From assembly GCF_000746095.1 (NCBI RefSeq), contig NZ_JQKP01000007.1, positions 62,001 through 126,000 on the forward strand: a stretch of 64,000 nt of DNA, read 5' to 3'. Origin of the DNA: Ferriphaselus sp. R-1 (lineage in GTDB: Bacteria > Pseudomonadota > Gammaproteobacteria > Burkholderiales > Gallionellaceae). This document shows, one piece after another, positions 43,659 through 52,963 of this stretch. The position numbers and the translations under genes are program-made. The first letter of the stretch is position 1. Each line of letters starts with the position of its first letter. The notes under the pieces were generated by a model. The model did no database searches and was not told the DNA's origin. It saw nothing but the letters and a program-made list of their open reading frames with translations.

Positions 43659-44105
43659 CTAGTGCTCGGGACCGGCGGGGGAAGAACTCACCAGCTTGTA
43701 GACTATCCCGCAGATCAGCAGGCCGCCCAGCAGCAGGCCGTAGTGCACCGGGTTGAACGACTGGGCTGTCGCCGTGGCGCTGGTCATCACCTGCACCGGC
43801 TGGATGATCAGCTCGCGTATCACCGAGATCATCGCCACCTCGACGAACACCCGCACGTACACGCGCCCGGTCTGCACGTAAGTGATCTCCGCCGAGATCA
43901 GCGTGGACAGCGTCCATAGCACGAACAACGAACCCAGCGCATGGAAGAAGCCTTGCGCCGCGTTGCCACCGTGCCAGGCAGCGAGCGCCGACGAGCCGAA
44001 GTCGAGGATCACCATCACGCTGGCCGCCCCCATCGCCACGGCAAGCAATACATGCAGGAAACGATTGAAGCCGTTCAACCCGGTGAGCAAGCGTTGTTCA
44101 AACAT
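43659..44105 (-). CDS. PsiE-family membrane protein
   Basis: A 148-residue protein with four membrane helices resembling the phosphate-starvation-inducible PsiE family: FLHVLLAVAMGAASVMVILD, LFVLWTLSTLISAEITYVQ, then RVFVEVAMISVIRELII, and YGLLLGGLLICGIVYKLV. PsiE function is not well defined. ATG 44105 follows GGAGGGACTT. It starts 12 bases after livF, so it may be the last gene of the liv operon. Confidence 0.8.
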   Translation of the reverse strand: MFEQRLLTGLNGFNRFLHVLLAVAMGAASVMVILDFGSSALAAWHGGNAAQGFFHALGSLFVLWTLSTLISAEITYVQTGRVYVRVFVEVAMISVIRELIIQPVQVMTSATATAQSFNPVHYGLLLGGLLICGIVYKLVSSSPAGPEH

Positions 44106-44117
44106 AAGTCCCTCCAA

Positions 44118-44831
44118 TCATCCGCCAAGATAGGCACGACGCACTCCATCGCTGCCAAGTAAGGTAGCCGCTGCGTCGGCCAGCGTGATTTTGCCGCTTT
44201 CCAGCACATAGCCGCGTTGCGCGACTTGCAAGGCGAGCTTGGCGTTCTGCTCGACCAACAGGATAGACACGCCTTGCGCCGCGATCTCACGCACCGTCTC
44301 GAAGATCTTGGCGACCATCAGCGGCGCCAGTCCCATGCTGGGCTCGTCCAGCATCAGCAGCTTGGGGCGCGACATCAGCGCCCGCGCCATCGCCACCAGT
44401 TGCTGTTCACCGCCCGACAGCGTTCCCGCCAGCTGCTGGCGACGCTCGGCCAGGCGCGGAAAGGTGGCGTACATGCGCTCCAGATCGGCGGCGATGTCGG
44501 CGGTGTCGCTCCGGGTGTACGCGCCCATGTGCAGATTCTCGGCCACCGTCAGCCGGGCGAACACGCCGCGCCCTTCCGGCACCAGCGCCAGCCCGTCGCG
44601 CACTCGCTGATGCGCCGGGACACGCGCCAGATCGTCGCCCTGATAGTGGATGCTGCCTTCCGTCGGACGCAGCAGACCGGCCAGCGTCTTCAGCGTGGTG
44701 GTCTTGCCCGCGCCGTTGCTGCCGATGAGCGCGACCAGTTCGCCCGCACGCACTTCCAGGCTGATGCCCTTGAGCGCCTGGATGCCACCGTAGCTGACCT
44801 TGAGGTCCTGGACGTGGAGCAACGCGCTCAT
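44118..44831 (-). CDS. livF: Branched-chain amino acid ABC transporter ATPase LivF
   Basis: One of the two ATPases of the LivHMGFK-type importer for branched-chain amino acids or related amides. In 237 residues: Walker A IGSNGAGKTTTLKTL, signature LSGGEQQLVAMARALM, Walker B LLMLDEPSMGLAP, H-loop SILLVEQNAKLAL. LivF-type features include the VPAHQRVRDGLALVPEGRG segment. The start overlaps the livG stop by four bases. Confidence 0.95.
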   Translation of the reverse strand: MSALLHVQDLKVSYGGIQALKGISLEVRAGELVALIGSNGAGKTTTLKTLAGLLRPTEGSIHYQGDDLARVPAHQRVRDGLALVPEGRGVFARLTVAENLHMGAYTRSDTADIAADLERMYATFPRLAERRQQLAGTLSGGEQQLVAMARALMSRPKLLMLDEPSMGLAPLMVAKIFETVREIAAQGVSILLVEQNAKLALQVAQRGYVLESGKITLADAAATLLGSDGVRRAYLGG

Positions 44832-45607
44832 TCCTCGCCTCCGCCCAAATACGCCGCGATCACGGCGGGGTCAGTACGCACTTCGTCCGGGATGCCTTCG
44901 GCGATCTTCTGGCCGTAGTCCAGCACCGCCACACGGTCGCACAGCCCCATGATGAGTTTCACGTCGTGCTCGATCAGCAGCACGGTCACGCCACTGGCGC
45001 GTATGGTCTGCATCAAACCCTTCAGGCTTTCGGTCTCGGTCGCATTCATGCCCGCCGCCGGCTCGTCCAGCGCCAGCAGTTGCGGCTCGGTCGCCAGGGC
45101 GCGGGCGATCTCCAACCGGCGCTGCTCGCCATAGGACAGATGCTTGGCCAGCGTCTGGTGCGGGCGGTCTATGCCAACGTAGCTCAGCAACTCGCGGGCG
45201 CGCTGCACGATGGCGCGCTCCTCGGCGCGCGTCGCGGCATTGCGGCTGAGCGCGCCCCAGATACCGGAGCGGGTGCGCACGTGGCGACCGACCATGACGT
45301 TCTCCAGCGCAGTCATGTTGGCGAACAGGCGGATGTTCTGGAACGTGCGCGCGATGCCCGCCTCAGCCAGCACATTCGGTTTGCAACGGGCATACGCCTG
45401 GCCCGCGAAGGTGAAGCTGCCCTCGTCGAGCTGATACAAGCCGGTGACGACGTTGAACAACGTGGTCTTGCCCGCGCCGTTGGGACCGATCAGGCCGTAG
45501 ATCTCACCGCGCCGGATGTGCAGCGAGACATCGGACAGCGCCGCCAGTCCGCCGAAGCGCTTGCCCACGCCTTTGAGTTCGAGCAAGGTGTCGGTGACGG
45601 TCGTCAT
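44828..45607 (-). CDS. livG: Branched-chain amino acid ABC transporter ATPase LivG
   Basis: Second ATPase of the importer, 259 residues. Walker A is IGPNGAGKTTLFNVV, the LivG-type segment is GIARTFQNIRLFANMTALEN, the signature LSYGEQRRLEIARAL and Walker B LLALDEPAAGMN. It ends with the usual GIPDEVRTDPAVIAAYLG. It overlaps livM and livF by four bases each. Confidence 0.95.
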   Translation of the reverse strand: MTTVTDTLLELKGVGKRFGGLAALSDVSLHIRRGEIYGLIGPNGAGKTTLFNVVTGLYQLDEGSFTFAGQAYARCKPNVLAEAGIARTFQNIRLFANMTALENVMVGRHVRTRSGIWGALSRNAATRAEERAIVQRARELLSYVGIDRPHQTLAKHLSYGEQRRLEIARALATEPQLLALDEPAAGMNATETESLKGLMQTIRASGVTVLLIEHDVKLIMGLCDRVAVLDYGQKIAEGIPDEVRTDPAVIAAYLGGGEE

Positions 45608-46680
45608 GCTCCGCCTCCGGTCGCCGCACCCTCATCCTCCAGCTCACGGCGGCGCTTGCCCGACGGCCACAGTCCCGCCGGACGCACCAGCATGATGACT
45701 ATCAGGGCCACGCCGAACAGCAACATACGCAAGCTCTCCGGGTCGATCAGGATATGGCCGAACAGGGCCTGTTGCAGCGGCCCGGCTCCGTGGCGGAAGG
45801 CTTCCGGCAGCAATGCCAACAGCAAGCCGCCCAGCACCACGCCCGCGATGTTGCCCATGCCGCCCAACACCACCATGCACAGGATCATCACCGATTCGAG
45901 CAGGCCGAAGCTCTCCGGGCTGACGAAGCCCTGGAATCCGGCGAACAGCCCGCCGGACAGTCCGCCGAAGGTCGCGCCCATGGCAAAGGCCAGCAGTTTG
46001 ACGTTGCGAGTATTGATACCCATCGATTGCGCGGCGACCTCGTCCTCGCGGATCGCCATCCAGGCACGGCCTATGCGCGAATGCTCCAGTCGGCGCGAAA
46101 CGAAAATCACCAGGCCGGTGAAGGCCAGGAACAGGTAGAAATACAGGTGCACCGACGGCAGGCTGAAGCCGAACAGCTCATGCGTCGCACCGAAGGAAAA
46201 GCCGCCCGGCGCGATGGGATCGATCATGCTGACGCCCTGCGGGCCGTTGGTGATGTTGACCGGCGTGTTCAAGTTATTGAGAAAGATACGGATGATCTCG
46301 CCGAAACCGAGAGTGACGATGGCGAGGTAATCGCCGCGCAAGCGCAAGGTTGGCGCACCCAGCAACACACCGAAACCACAGGCCAGCAGCGCGCCCAAGG
46401 GCAGGATCACCCACACCGGCCAGTGCAGCCCGAACTGTGGCGAGGACAGCAACGCGTAGTTATAGGCTCCGACCGCGAAGAAGGCGATGTAGCCCAGATC
46501 GAGCAGCCCGGCGTAGCCGACCACGATGTTCAGCCCCAACGCCAGCATGATGTAAAGCAAGGCGAAATCCGCGATGCGCACCCAGCCGCGCCCGAGCAAG
46601 GCATCGGTGGCGAACGGCAGGCACAGCAGGACGAGGGTCGATACCACCCAGAACCAACGGGAGTTTGGCGAGCATCGCAT
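45604..46680 (-). CDS. livM: Branched-chain amino acid ABC transporter permease LivM
   Basis: Permease subunit of 358 residues with about ten membrane helices. Conserved LivM segments are ALGLNIVVGYAGLLDLGYIA, the GAPTLRLRGDYLAIVTLGFG loop that contacts the ATPase, and MVVLGGMGNIAGVVLGG. ATG 46680 is preferred to the longer frame (to 46728), which would extend into the divergent promoter region. livM is the first gene of this operon; the partner permease livH and a binding protein livK are not adjacent. Confidence 0.93.
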   Translation of the reverse strand: MRCSPNSRWFWVVSTLVLLCLPFATDALLGRGWVRIADFALLYIMLALGLNIVVGYAGLLDLGYIAFFAVGAYNYALLSSPQFGLHWPVWVILPLGALLACGFGVLLGAPTLRLRGDYLAIVTLGFGEIIRIFLNNLNTPVNITNGPQGVSMIDPIAPGGFSFGATHELFGFSLPSVHLYFYLFLAFTGLVIFVSRRLEHSRIGRAWMAIREDEVAAQSMGINTRNVKLLAFAMGATFGGLSGGLFAGFQGFVSPESFGLLESVMILCMVVLGGMGNIAGVVLGGLLLALLPEAFRHGAGPLQQALFGHILIDPESLRMLLFGVALIVIMLVRPAGLWPSGKRRRELEDEGAATGGGA

Positions 46681-46962
46681 CGCTAGGGTTGCCTCGACAC
46701 CCAGTGTTCGGTCATGGTCACAATGCAAATGAGTAGGAGATCAGAAGGCGCGATTTTACTGACTTCCCGCCCAATCTGGAACGATGGCGCAAGATTTTTC
46801 AGGCAGCACCGGATTATCCGGCAACAGGCGCGGCCCCTCATGCTGCCTTCGCCCCAGCAGCTCAACCGTTGGCGGGCGATTCTCAAGCCCGACCATCTCG
46901 GGTATCCTAGCGCGCACTGGCCGAGCGACCCGGCCACGCCCTCACCATCCAAGAGTGTACTT

Positions 46963-47823
46963 ATGGAAACCGCAGAGAACCAGCACGCACTTAGCCCGGC
47001 TGAAATCCAGCACACCCTGGCCTCCATCGAGATACCGGTATGCCCGGTCCTGGTCACCCAGGTGATGGCCGAGTTCCAGAAGGAATCCCCGGATCTGGCC
47101 GTGGCAACGCGATTGATCGCTGCGGACGTGGGCATGTCCGCCTTCACGCTCAAACTGGCCAACTCTCCCTTCTTTCGACGGGGCGATGCCACCAACAGCG
47201 TGGCGCAGGCCGTCACCCGGCTAGGATCACGCAACATCGTGTGCGTAGTCGTAGCTGCCGCCCTGCGCACGAGCATGAGCTCCGACCTGTCCCCCGAGTT
47301 CCTGGAAAGGTTCTGGACTCAGGCCAGCAACGTCGCCACGGCGGCAGGGCTCATCGCCCGCAAGCTGCGAGGCATCTCGTCGGACAGTGCCTATACCTAC
47401 GCCCTGTTCCACGATGCCGCCATACCCGTGATGATGCGACGCTTCCCGGACTATGCCGAACTGGTGGAATACGCCGGCAAGAACGCACAGGACCTGCCGC
47501 CCCTCGAATCCAAACGCTATCGCTGCACCCATGCCATCGTCGGCGGGCTGCTGGCCAAGAACTGGCTACTCCCTCAGAACATCGTCATAGCCATCCGCCA
47601 CCACCACGATCCGGAAGCCTTCGACCCGAAACTGAACATCGTCTCCGACGAGGTCCGGGCGCTCATCGCCATCGCGCATGTGGCCGAAAAACTGTCCGCC
47701 GAAGTGCTGGGGGAGGCCGCCATGGAAACCGGCCAGTTGTGCGATCTGGCCACTGAATATCTGGGGCTGCATGAAGACGACCAGCAGGACCTGAGGGACG
47801 ACCTGGCCGATGCCCTGCTCTAG
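46963..47823 (+). CDS. HDOD domain protein
   Basis: A 286-residue protein consisting mainly of one HDOD domain, related to HD hydrolases and used in signalling. Visible are VLVTQVMAEFQKESPDLAVA, RLIAADVGMSAFTLKLANSP, VAQAVTRLGSRNIVCVVVAA, YALFHDAAIPVMMRRFPDY and IAIRHHHDPEAF. HDOD proteins often serve chemotaxis, motility or c-di-GMP pathways, but no partner domain is attached. ATG 46963 is taken; the frame is open upstream into the livM promoter region. Confidence 0.88.
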   Translation: METAENQHALSPAEIQHTLASIEIPVCPVLVTQVMAEFQKESPDLAVATRLIAADVGMSAFTLKLANSPFFRRGDATNSVAQAVTRLGSRNIVCVVVAAALRTSMSSDLSPEFLERFWTQASNVATAAGLIARKLRGISSDSAYTYALFHDAAIPVMMRRFPDYAELVEYAGKNAQDLPPLESKRYRCTHAIVGGLLAKNWLLPQNIVIAIRHHHDPEAFDPKLNIVSDEVRALIAIAHVAEKLSAEVLGEAAMETGQLCDLATEYLGLHEDDQQDLRDDLADALL

Positions 47824-47905
47824 CCTGACGCGCCGTCTCCGCACATTCTTGACACCGTCTCCGGGCATCCGGATACTGCGCCCATCCCTTTAATCAGATT
47901 CGACC

Positions 47906-49189
47906 TTGGACGACTTCTCGCTGGGTGCGTTGTTCCTCGCCCTGATTGCCATCCTGCTCTGTTCCGGCTTCTTCTCCGCCTCGGAGACCAGCATGATGGC
48001 ACTCAACCGCTATCGCCTGAGCCACCTGATGCGCAAAGGCATCAAGAGCGCCCGACTGACCTCCAAGCTGCTGGGCCACACCGACAAACTGCTCGGTTCC
48101 ATCCTGCTCGGCAATACGCTGTTGAACGTGGCGGCGGCCATGCTGACCGACCTGATCCTGCAACGCCTGTTCGGGCATGAGGAATGGGTCATCCTGCTGG
48201 GCACACTGGCCATCACCTTCATTATTCTGGTGTTCAGCGAGATCATGCCCAAGGTCATCGCCGCGAGTCACCCGGAGCGGGTGGCCTTGCCCTCCAGCTA
48301 TGTGCTGGCTGCGATCATCAAGCTGTTCCACCCCGTGGTGTTCGTCGCCACCGCACTGGTGAGACTCTTCCTGTGGATGTTGCGCATCAAGGTGCAGACC
48401 GACCAGAGCAAGCACAAGGGCAGCCTGGAAGAGTTGCGCATGCAGGTACTGGAAGCCGAGCACTTCATGCCGCGCAAGCACCAGAAGATGCTACTCAACC
48501 TGGTCGATGTAGAGCGTGTCTCGGTGAATGACGTGATGGTCCCGCGCAACCAGATCGAGGCGCTCGACCTGAACGCCCCGGTGGAGCAATTGCGTGAGCA
48601 ACTCGCGACCTGCCACCACACCTTGCTGCCGGTATACGAAGACATCCTGGACAATATCGTCGGCCTGCTGCACGTGCGGCGCGCCCTGGCCTTGCTGCAA
48701 CACGAGTCATTCAGCCGCGACGAGCTGCGCGAACGCTTGCAGGAGCCGTACTTCATACCTGCCGACACCCGCTTGCTGACCCAGCTGCAACAGTTCCAGG
48801 AGCGGCATTTGCGCCTCGGGCTGATCGTGGACGAATACGGCGAGCTGCTGGGTCTGGTGACACTGGAGAATATTCTGGAAGAGATTGTCGGCGACTTCAC
48901 CACACAGACCCCCATGCACTCCGGGAAATTGCGTCCGCAAGCAGATGGCAGCGTACTGGTGGAAGGTACGATGCCCTTGCGCGACCTCAATCGCAAGCTG
49001 GGCCTGAATCTGCCGCTGACCATCGCCAAGACCCTGAACGGCCTCATCCTGGAGCATCTGGAAGACATCCCCGAGGCCGGCACCAGCATCAAGATCGCAG
49101 GCCACCCCATCGAGATACTGCAGATGCAGGACCGGGTGGTAAAGGTTGCCAAGATATTCCCGATAAGGCAGCAGCAGCTCAACGACTGA
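47906..49189 (+). CDS. CNNM/CorC-HlyC family transporter
   Basis: A 427-residue membrane protein of the CNNM (DUF21) family, implicated in Mg/Co efflux. Its DUF21 membrane part (LLCSGFFSASETSMMALNRY) spans about residues 1-150, followed by two CBS domains (MVPRNQIEALDLNAPVEQLR and LGLIVDEYGELLGLVTLENI) and the C-terminal CorC_HlyC domain (VEGTMPLRDLNRKLGLNL). TTG 47906 gives the normal N-terminus; no ATG is available. It precedes pilC, where a pilB gene is often found in related genomes. Confidence 0.92.
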   Translation: MDDFSLGALFLALIAILLCSGFFSASETSMMALNRYRLSHLMRKGIKSARLTSKLLGHTDKLLGSILLGNTLLNVAAAMLTDLILQRLFGHEEWVILLGTLAITFIILVFSEIMPKVIAASHPERVALPSSYVLAAIIKLFHPVVFVATALVRLFLWMLRIKVQTDQSKHKGSLEELRMQVLEAEHFMPRKHQKMLLNLVDVERVSVNDVMVPRNQIEALDLNAPVEQLREQLATCHHTLLPVYEDILDNIVGLLHVRRALALLQHESFSRDELRERLQEPYFIPADTRLLTQLQQFQERHLRLGLIVDEYGELLGLVTLENILEEIVGDFTTQTPMHSGKLRPQADGSVLVEGTMPLRDLNRKLGLNLPLTIAKTLNGLILEHLEDIPEAGTSIKIAGHPIEILQMQDRVVKVAKIFPIRQQQLND

Positions 49190-49265
49190 AACACCCGACC
49201 CGCCGCTGGCTTTACTTTGGCGCAGATACTCGGCATCATCAACCCGGTTCCCCCTGAGGTCAGAC

Positions 49266-50483
49266 ATGGCAACGGACGACAAGACCAAAAAGATCAGCGA
49301 TACGCTTTACCGTTGGGAAGGCAAAGACAAGAACGGCAAGATCGTACGTGGCGAGATGCGCGCAGCGGGTGAAGCGACTGTCTCGGCGCAGTTGCGTCGG
49401 CAGAACATCAAGGTCAGCAGCATCAAGAAAGTGCGTGGCACAGGCAAGGCTGTCACCGAGAAGGACATCACCCTGTTCACCCGCCAGCTGGCGACCATGC
49501 TCAAATCCGGCGTACCGCTGCTGCAATCCTTCGACATCGTCGGCAAGGGACACAGCAATCCCATGGTGTCGCGCCTGCTGTTCGAACTCAAGACCGATGT
49601 CGAGACCGGCAACAGTCTGCAGCATGCTTTCCGCAAATTCCCGCTGTATTTCGACGACCTGTATTGCAACCTGATCGGGGCGGGCGAATCTGCCGGTATC
49701 CTCGACAGCGTGTTGGATCGCTTGGCGACGCACAAAGAAAAGATCCTCGCCATCAAGGGCAAGATCAAGGCCGCGCTGACCTATCCCATCGCCATCATCG
49801 CGGTGGCGTTCATCATCACCGCCATCATCATGATCTTCGTCATCCCGGCGTTCAAAGAGCTGTTCAGCAGCTTTGGTGCCGACCTGCCCACGCCCACCTT
49901 GGTAGTGATGAACATCTCGGACTTCTTCGTGGCCTATTGGTGGCTCATCTTCTCGGTGCTGGGCGGCGGCATCTACGGCTTCATGTACGCCTGGAAGCGC
50001 GACCGCCGGGTGCAACATTTCATGGATCGCCTGCTGCTCAAGCTGCCGATCTTCGGCGAATTGATCCGCAAGGCCACCATCGCTCGCTGGACGCGCACAC
50101 TGTCGACCATGTTCGCCGCTGGCGTGCCCTTGGTCGAAGCGTTTGATTCGGTAGCCGGCGCGGCAGGCAACGTGGTGTATTACGATGCGACCAAGCGTAT
50201 CCAGCATGAAGTCACCACCGGCACCAGTCTGACCGTCGCGATGCAGAACACAGAGATGTTCCCCAGCATGGTGCTGCAAATGGTCTCCATCGGCGAGGAG
50301 GCCGGCTCGCTGGATGCCATGCTGAACAAGGTCGCCGACTTCTACGATCAGGAAGTGAATGATGCCGTCGAGGCTTTGTCCAGCCTGATGGAGCCGGTCG
50401 TGATGGTGGTGCTGGGCACCCTGATCGGCGGCATGGTGGTCGCCATGTATATGCCCATCTTCAAGATGGGACAGGTGGTTTAA
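49266..50483 (+). CDS. pilC: Type IV pilus inner membrane platform protein PilC
   Basis: PilC is the inner membrane platform that couples pilus assembly ATPases to pilin insertion. The 405 residues hold two T2SSF domains (about 70-195 and 270-395). The first has LFTRQLATMLKSGVPLLQSF; the second repeats this as WTRTLSTMFAAGVPLVEAFD. Three membrane helices are visible, including YPIAIIAVAFIITAIIMIFV. Length is standard. It is followed after three bases by pilD. Confidence 0.96.
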   Translation: MATDDKTKKISDTLYRWEGKDKNGKIVRGEMRAAGEATVSAQLRRQNIKVSSIKKVRGTGKAVTEKDITLFTRQLATMLKSGVPLLQSFDIVGKGHSNPMVSRLLFELKTDVETGNSLQHAFRKFPLYFDDLYCNLIGAGESAGILDSVLDRLATHKEKILAIKGKIKAALTYPIAIIAVAFIITAIIMIFVIPAFKELFSSFGADLPTPTLVVMNISDFFVAYWWLIFSVLGGGIYGFMYAWKRDRRVQHFMDRLLLKLPIFGELIRKATIARWTRTLSTMFAAGVPLVEAFDSVAGAAGNVVYYDATKRIQHEVTTGTSLTVAMQNTEMFPSMVLQMVSIGEEAGSLDAMLNKVADFYDQEVNDAVEALSSLMEPVVMVVLGTLIGGMVVAMYMPIFKMGQVV

Positions 50484-50486
50484 CCC

Positions 50487-51347
50487 ATGCTGGAACTGTT
50501 GCAAGCCTCGCCCCCCGCGCTCATCACCGTTTGTGCCGTACTCGGACTGCTGGTCGGCAGCTTCCTGAACGTGGTCATCCACCGCTTCCCCAAGATGCTG
50601 GAACGGCAATGGCAGGCGCAATGCGCCGAGTTGCAAGGTGCAGAGGTCGCGGCAAGCGCGCCTTACAACCTGACCGTACCGCGTTCCGCCTGCCCGCAGT
50701 GTGGACATGCGATCAGCGCGATGGAAAACATCCCGGTACTCAGTTACCTGCTGTTGCGTGGCCGCTGTCGCGGCTGCGCTGCGCGCATCTCTTTGCGCTA
50801 CCCCATGGTGGAACTGATCAGCGGCAGCTTGAGCGGCCTGGCCGCCTGGCACTTCGGCTACGGACTCGCCACCGTCGGTGCGCTGCTGCTCGTCTGGACC
50901 CTGCTGGCGCTGACCTTCATCGACTTCGACACCCAGTTGCTGCCGGATGACCTGACCTTGCCCTTGTTGTGGCTGGGACTGCTGTTCAACCTTGGCGGCA
51001 CCTATGTCGCGCTGCCGGATGCCGTGATCGGTGCCATCGCTGGCTATCTCGCGCTGTGGTGCGTGTTCTGGGGATTCAAGCTGGCCACCGGCAAGGAAGG
51101 CATGGGCTATGGCGACTTCAAGTTGCTGGCCGCCGTCGGTGCCTGGCTGGGCTGGCAGATGCTGCCACTGGTGATCCTGCTGTCCTCGCTGGTCGGGGCG
51201 GTGGTCGGCATCGCGCTCATCATCGCAGCCCGGCATGGGCGCAACGTCCCCATCCCGTTCGGCCCCTATCTGGCGGGAGGGGCGTTGATCGCCCTGTTCG
51301 CCGGGCAAGAGCTCACCCAGAACTACCTGCAACTGGTCGCGCCATGA
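50487..51347 (+). CDS. pilD: Prepilin peptidase / N-methyltransferase PilD
   Basis: PilD cleaves the leader of type IV prepilins and methylates the new N-terminus. The 286 residues have the N-terminal helix LGLLVGSFLNVVIHRFP, the four-cysteine cytoplasmic domain (CPQCGH...CRGCAAR) and both aspartate protease motifs: FIDFDTQLLPD and GMGYGDFKLLA. The 3' end overlaps coaE by four bases. Confidence 0.97.
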   Translation: MLELLQASPPALITVCAVLGLLVGSFLNVVIHRFPKMLERQWQAQCAELQGAEVAASAPYNLTVPRSACPQCGHAISAMENIPVLSYLLLRGRCRGCAARISLRYPMVELISGSLSGLAAWHFGYGLATVGALLLVWTLLALTFIDFDTQLLPDDLTLPLLWLGLLFNLGGTYVALPDAVIGAIAGYLALWCVFWGFKLATGKEGMGYGDFKLLAAVGAWLGWQMLPLVILLSSLVGAVVGIALIIAARHGRNVPIPFGPYLAGGALIALFAGQELTQNYLQLVAP

Positions 51348-51952
51348 AGCTCCGGGTCGGCCTCACCGGCGGCATCGGCAGCGGCAAGAGCACCGTCGCA
51401 ACACTGTTCGCCGAGCGCGGCGCAGCTATCGTTGACACCGATGTCATCTCGCATCGTTTGACCGGCGCAGGTGGTGAGGCCATTCCCGCCATCGCCGCCA
51501 GCTTCGGAACTGACAGCCTGAATCCGGATGGCTCGATGAACCGGAGCTGGATGCGTGCCCGTGTGTTCACCGACCCGACCGCAAAGCTAGTGCTTGAAGC
51601 CATCCTGCATCCCCTGATCCGCAACCAGGCCAAGGCCGAAGCCGCAACCAGCGACGCGCCGTATGTAATGCTGGTCGTCCCCTTGCTGTTCGAAACCAGC
51701 GGCTACCGCGACTGGCTGGACCGGGCCCTCGTCGTGGACTGTGCCGAAGATGCCCAACTGGCGCGCACCACCCGACGCAGCGGGCTGGATGAGGCAGCCG
51801 TGCGCGCCATCATGGCACAACAGATGATCCGGAAACAAAGACTGCGGCACGCCGATGACATCATCCACAACGATGGCGAACTGGCTGATTTGACAGCGCA
51901 AGTCGCGCAGCTACATCAACGCTATCTGACCCTGGCCGCAGGAAGCGATTGA
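51344..51952 (+). CDS. coaE: Dephospho-CoA kinase
   Basis: CoaE catalyses the last step of CoA synthesis. The 202-residue protein begins MKLRVGLTGGIGSGKSTVAT with a P-loop, followed by VDTDVISHRLTG and the lid-type segment VVPLLFETSGYRDWLDRALV. The region RRSGLDEAAVRAIMAQQM then HADDIIHNDG is also conserved. Its ATG overlaps the pilD stop (ATGA). The pilD-coaE-zapD-yacG order is conserved in proteobacteria. Confidence 0.96.
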   Translation: MKLRVGLTGGIGSGKSTVATLFAERGAAIVDTDVISHRLTGAGGEAIPAIAASFGTDSLNPDGSMNRSWMRARVFTDPTAKLVLEAILHPLIRNQAKAEAATSDAPYVMLVVPLLFETSGYRDWLDRALVVDCAEDAQLARTTRRSGLDEAAVRAIMAQQMIRKQRLRHADDIIHNDGELADLTAQVAQLHQRYLTLAAGSD

Positions 51953-52013
51953 CGTATTTAACTTGTCCATATATCTTTCGGAAAAATATAAATAATCAGC
52001 GTCCCTACGACCT

Positions 52014-52769
52014 GTGATCAACTACGAATTCCCCCTCAACGAGCGCGTGCGCACCCTACTGCGATTAGAAGATCTCTATGCGCGGGCGGACTATTTCATC
52101 GCGCAGGATGACGGTCGGGACCATCACATCGCGCTCGGGCTGCTGTTCGAGATCATGGAAGTCGGCAGTCGCGCGGACCTCAAGTCCGACCTGTTGCAAG
52201 AACTGGAACGGCAAAAGAAGCTGCTGAGCGCCTTGCACAACAACCCCGAGATCTCCGAAGAGGCGCTCGATGCCGTGCTGAGCGAGATGGAGAACGCCAG
52301 CGCCGCCCTGTTGGCCAGTAGCGGCAAGATCGGACAGCACATCCGCGAGAACGAGTGGTTGATGGGCATCCGCCAGCGCGCGTGCATCCCGGGCGGCGTG
52401 TGTGAGTTCGACCTGCCCTCCTACCACTATTGGCAGCACCAACCCGCGCATGTCCGCCGCCAAGCCCTGACCGGCTGGCTGGAGCCGATGCTACCCATCC
52501 GCGAAGGCCTGAAGATCGTGTTGCGCTTACTGCGCGAGAGTGGCAAGTCCTACCATTTCACTGCCCATGCTGGCAGCTTCCAGCAGATGCAAGGGGGGCG
52601 CGTGGCGCAGTTGCTGCGCATGCGCCTGGACGAGTCACTGCCCTGCATCCCCGAGGTCAGCGCGAACAAATACGCGCTGAACATCCGCTTCCTCACGGCC
52701 GACTACGCGGCCAAGAGCATCCTGATCGACCAGGATGTCGAGTTCGATCTGGTCTTTTGCACGCTGTAA
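52014..52769 (+). CDS. zapD: Cell division protein ZapD
   Basis: ZapD bundles FtsZ filaments at the division site. The 251-residue protein opens with [19 protein letters not shown]. It has a helical domain with [20 protein letters not shown] and the C-terminal beta part with [20 protein letters not shown], all typical. The start is GTG 52014, 61 bp after coaE. Confidence 0.95.
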   Translation: MINYEFPLNERVRTLLRLEDLYARADYFIAQDDGRDHHIALGLLFEIMEVGSRADLKSDLLQELERQKKLLSALHNNPEISEEALDAVLSEMENASAALLASSGKIGQHIRENEWLMGIRQRACIPGGVCEFDLPSYHYWQHQPAHVRRQALTGWLEPMLPIREGLKIVLRLLRESGKSYHFTAHAGSFQQMQGGRVAQLLRMRLDESLPCIPEVSANKYALNIRFLTADYAAKSILIDQDVEFDLVFCTL

Positions 52770-52771
52770 GC

Positions 52772-52963
52772 ATGAACAAGCCGCCCGTCGTCAAGTGCCC
52801 GCATTGCGGCAAGGAGGTAGTGTGGGACACCGGGAACCGCTTCCGCCCATTCTGTAGCGACCGCTGCAAACTTATCGATCTGGGACAGTGGGCCAACGCA
52901 GGTTATCGCTTGCCCGACGACTCCGCGCCGGATCAGTTCGAAGAGACCTCCGGCCACGCCTGA
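52772..52963 (+). CDS. yacG: DNA gyrase inhibitor YacG
   Basis: A 63-residue zinc-binding protein that inhibits DNA gyrase by binding GyrB. The zinc ligands are CPHCG and CSDRCK, followed by [15 protein letters not shown]. It starts two bases after zapD. Its last 31 bases overlap the 3' end of the convergent Nudix-ThiE gene. Confidence 0.94.
   Translation: MNKPPVVKCPHCGKEVVWDTGNRFRPFCSDRCKLIDLGQWANAGYRLPDDSAPDQFEETSGHA

Noticed and set aside
49260-51332. A 690-codon open frame on the minus strand
   Set aside because: It lies wholly antisense to pilC and pilD, which are well conserved. The predicted product is His/Gln/Arg-rich low-complexity, the usual result of reading GC-rich genes backwards.
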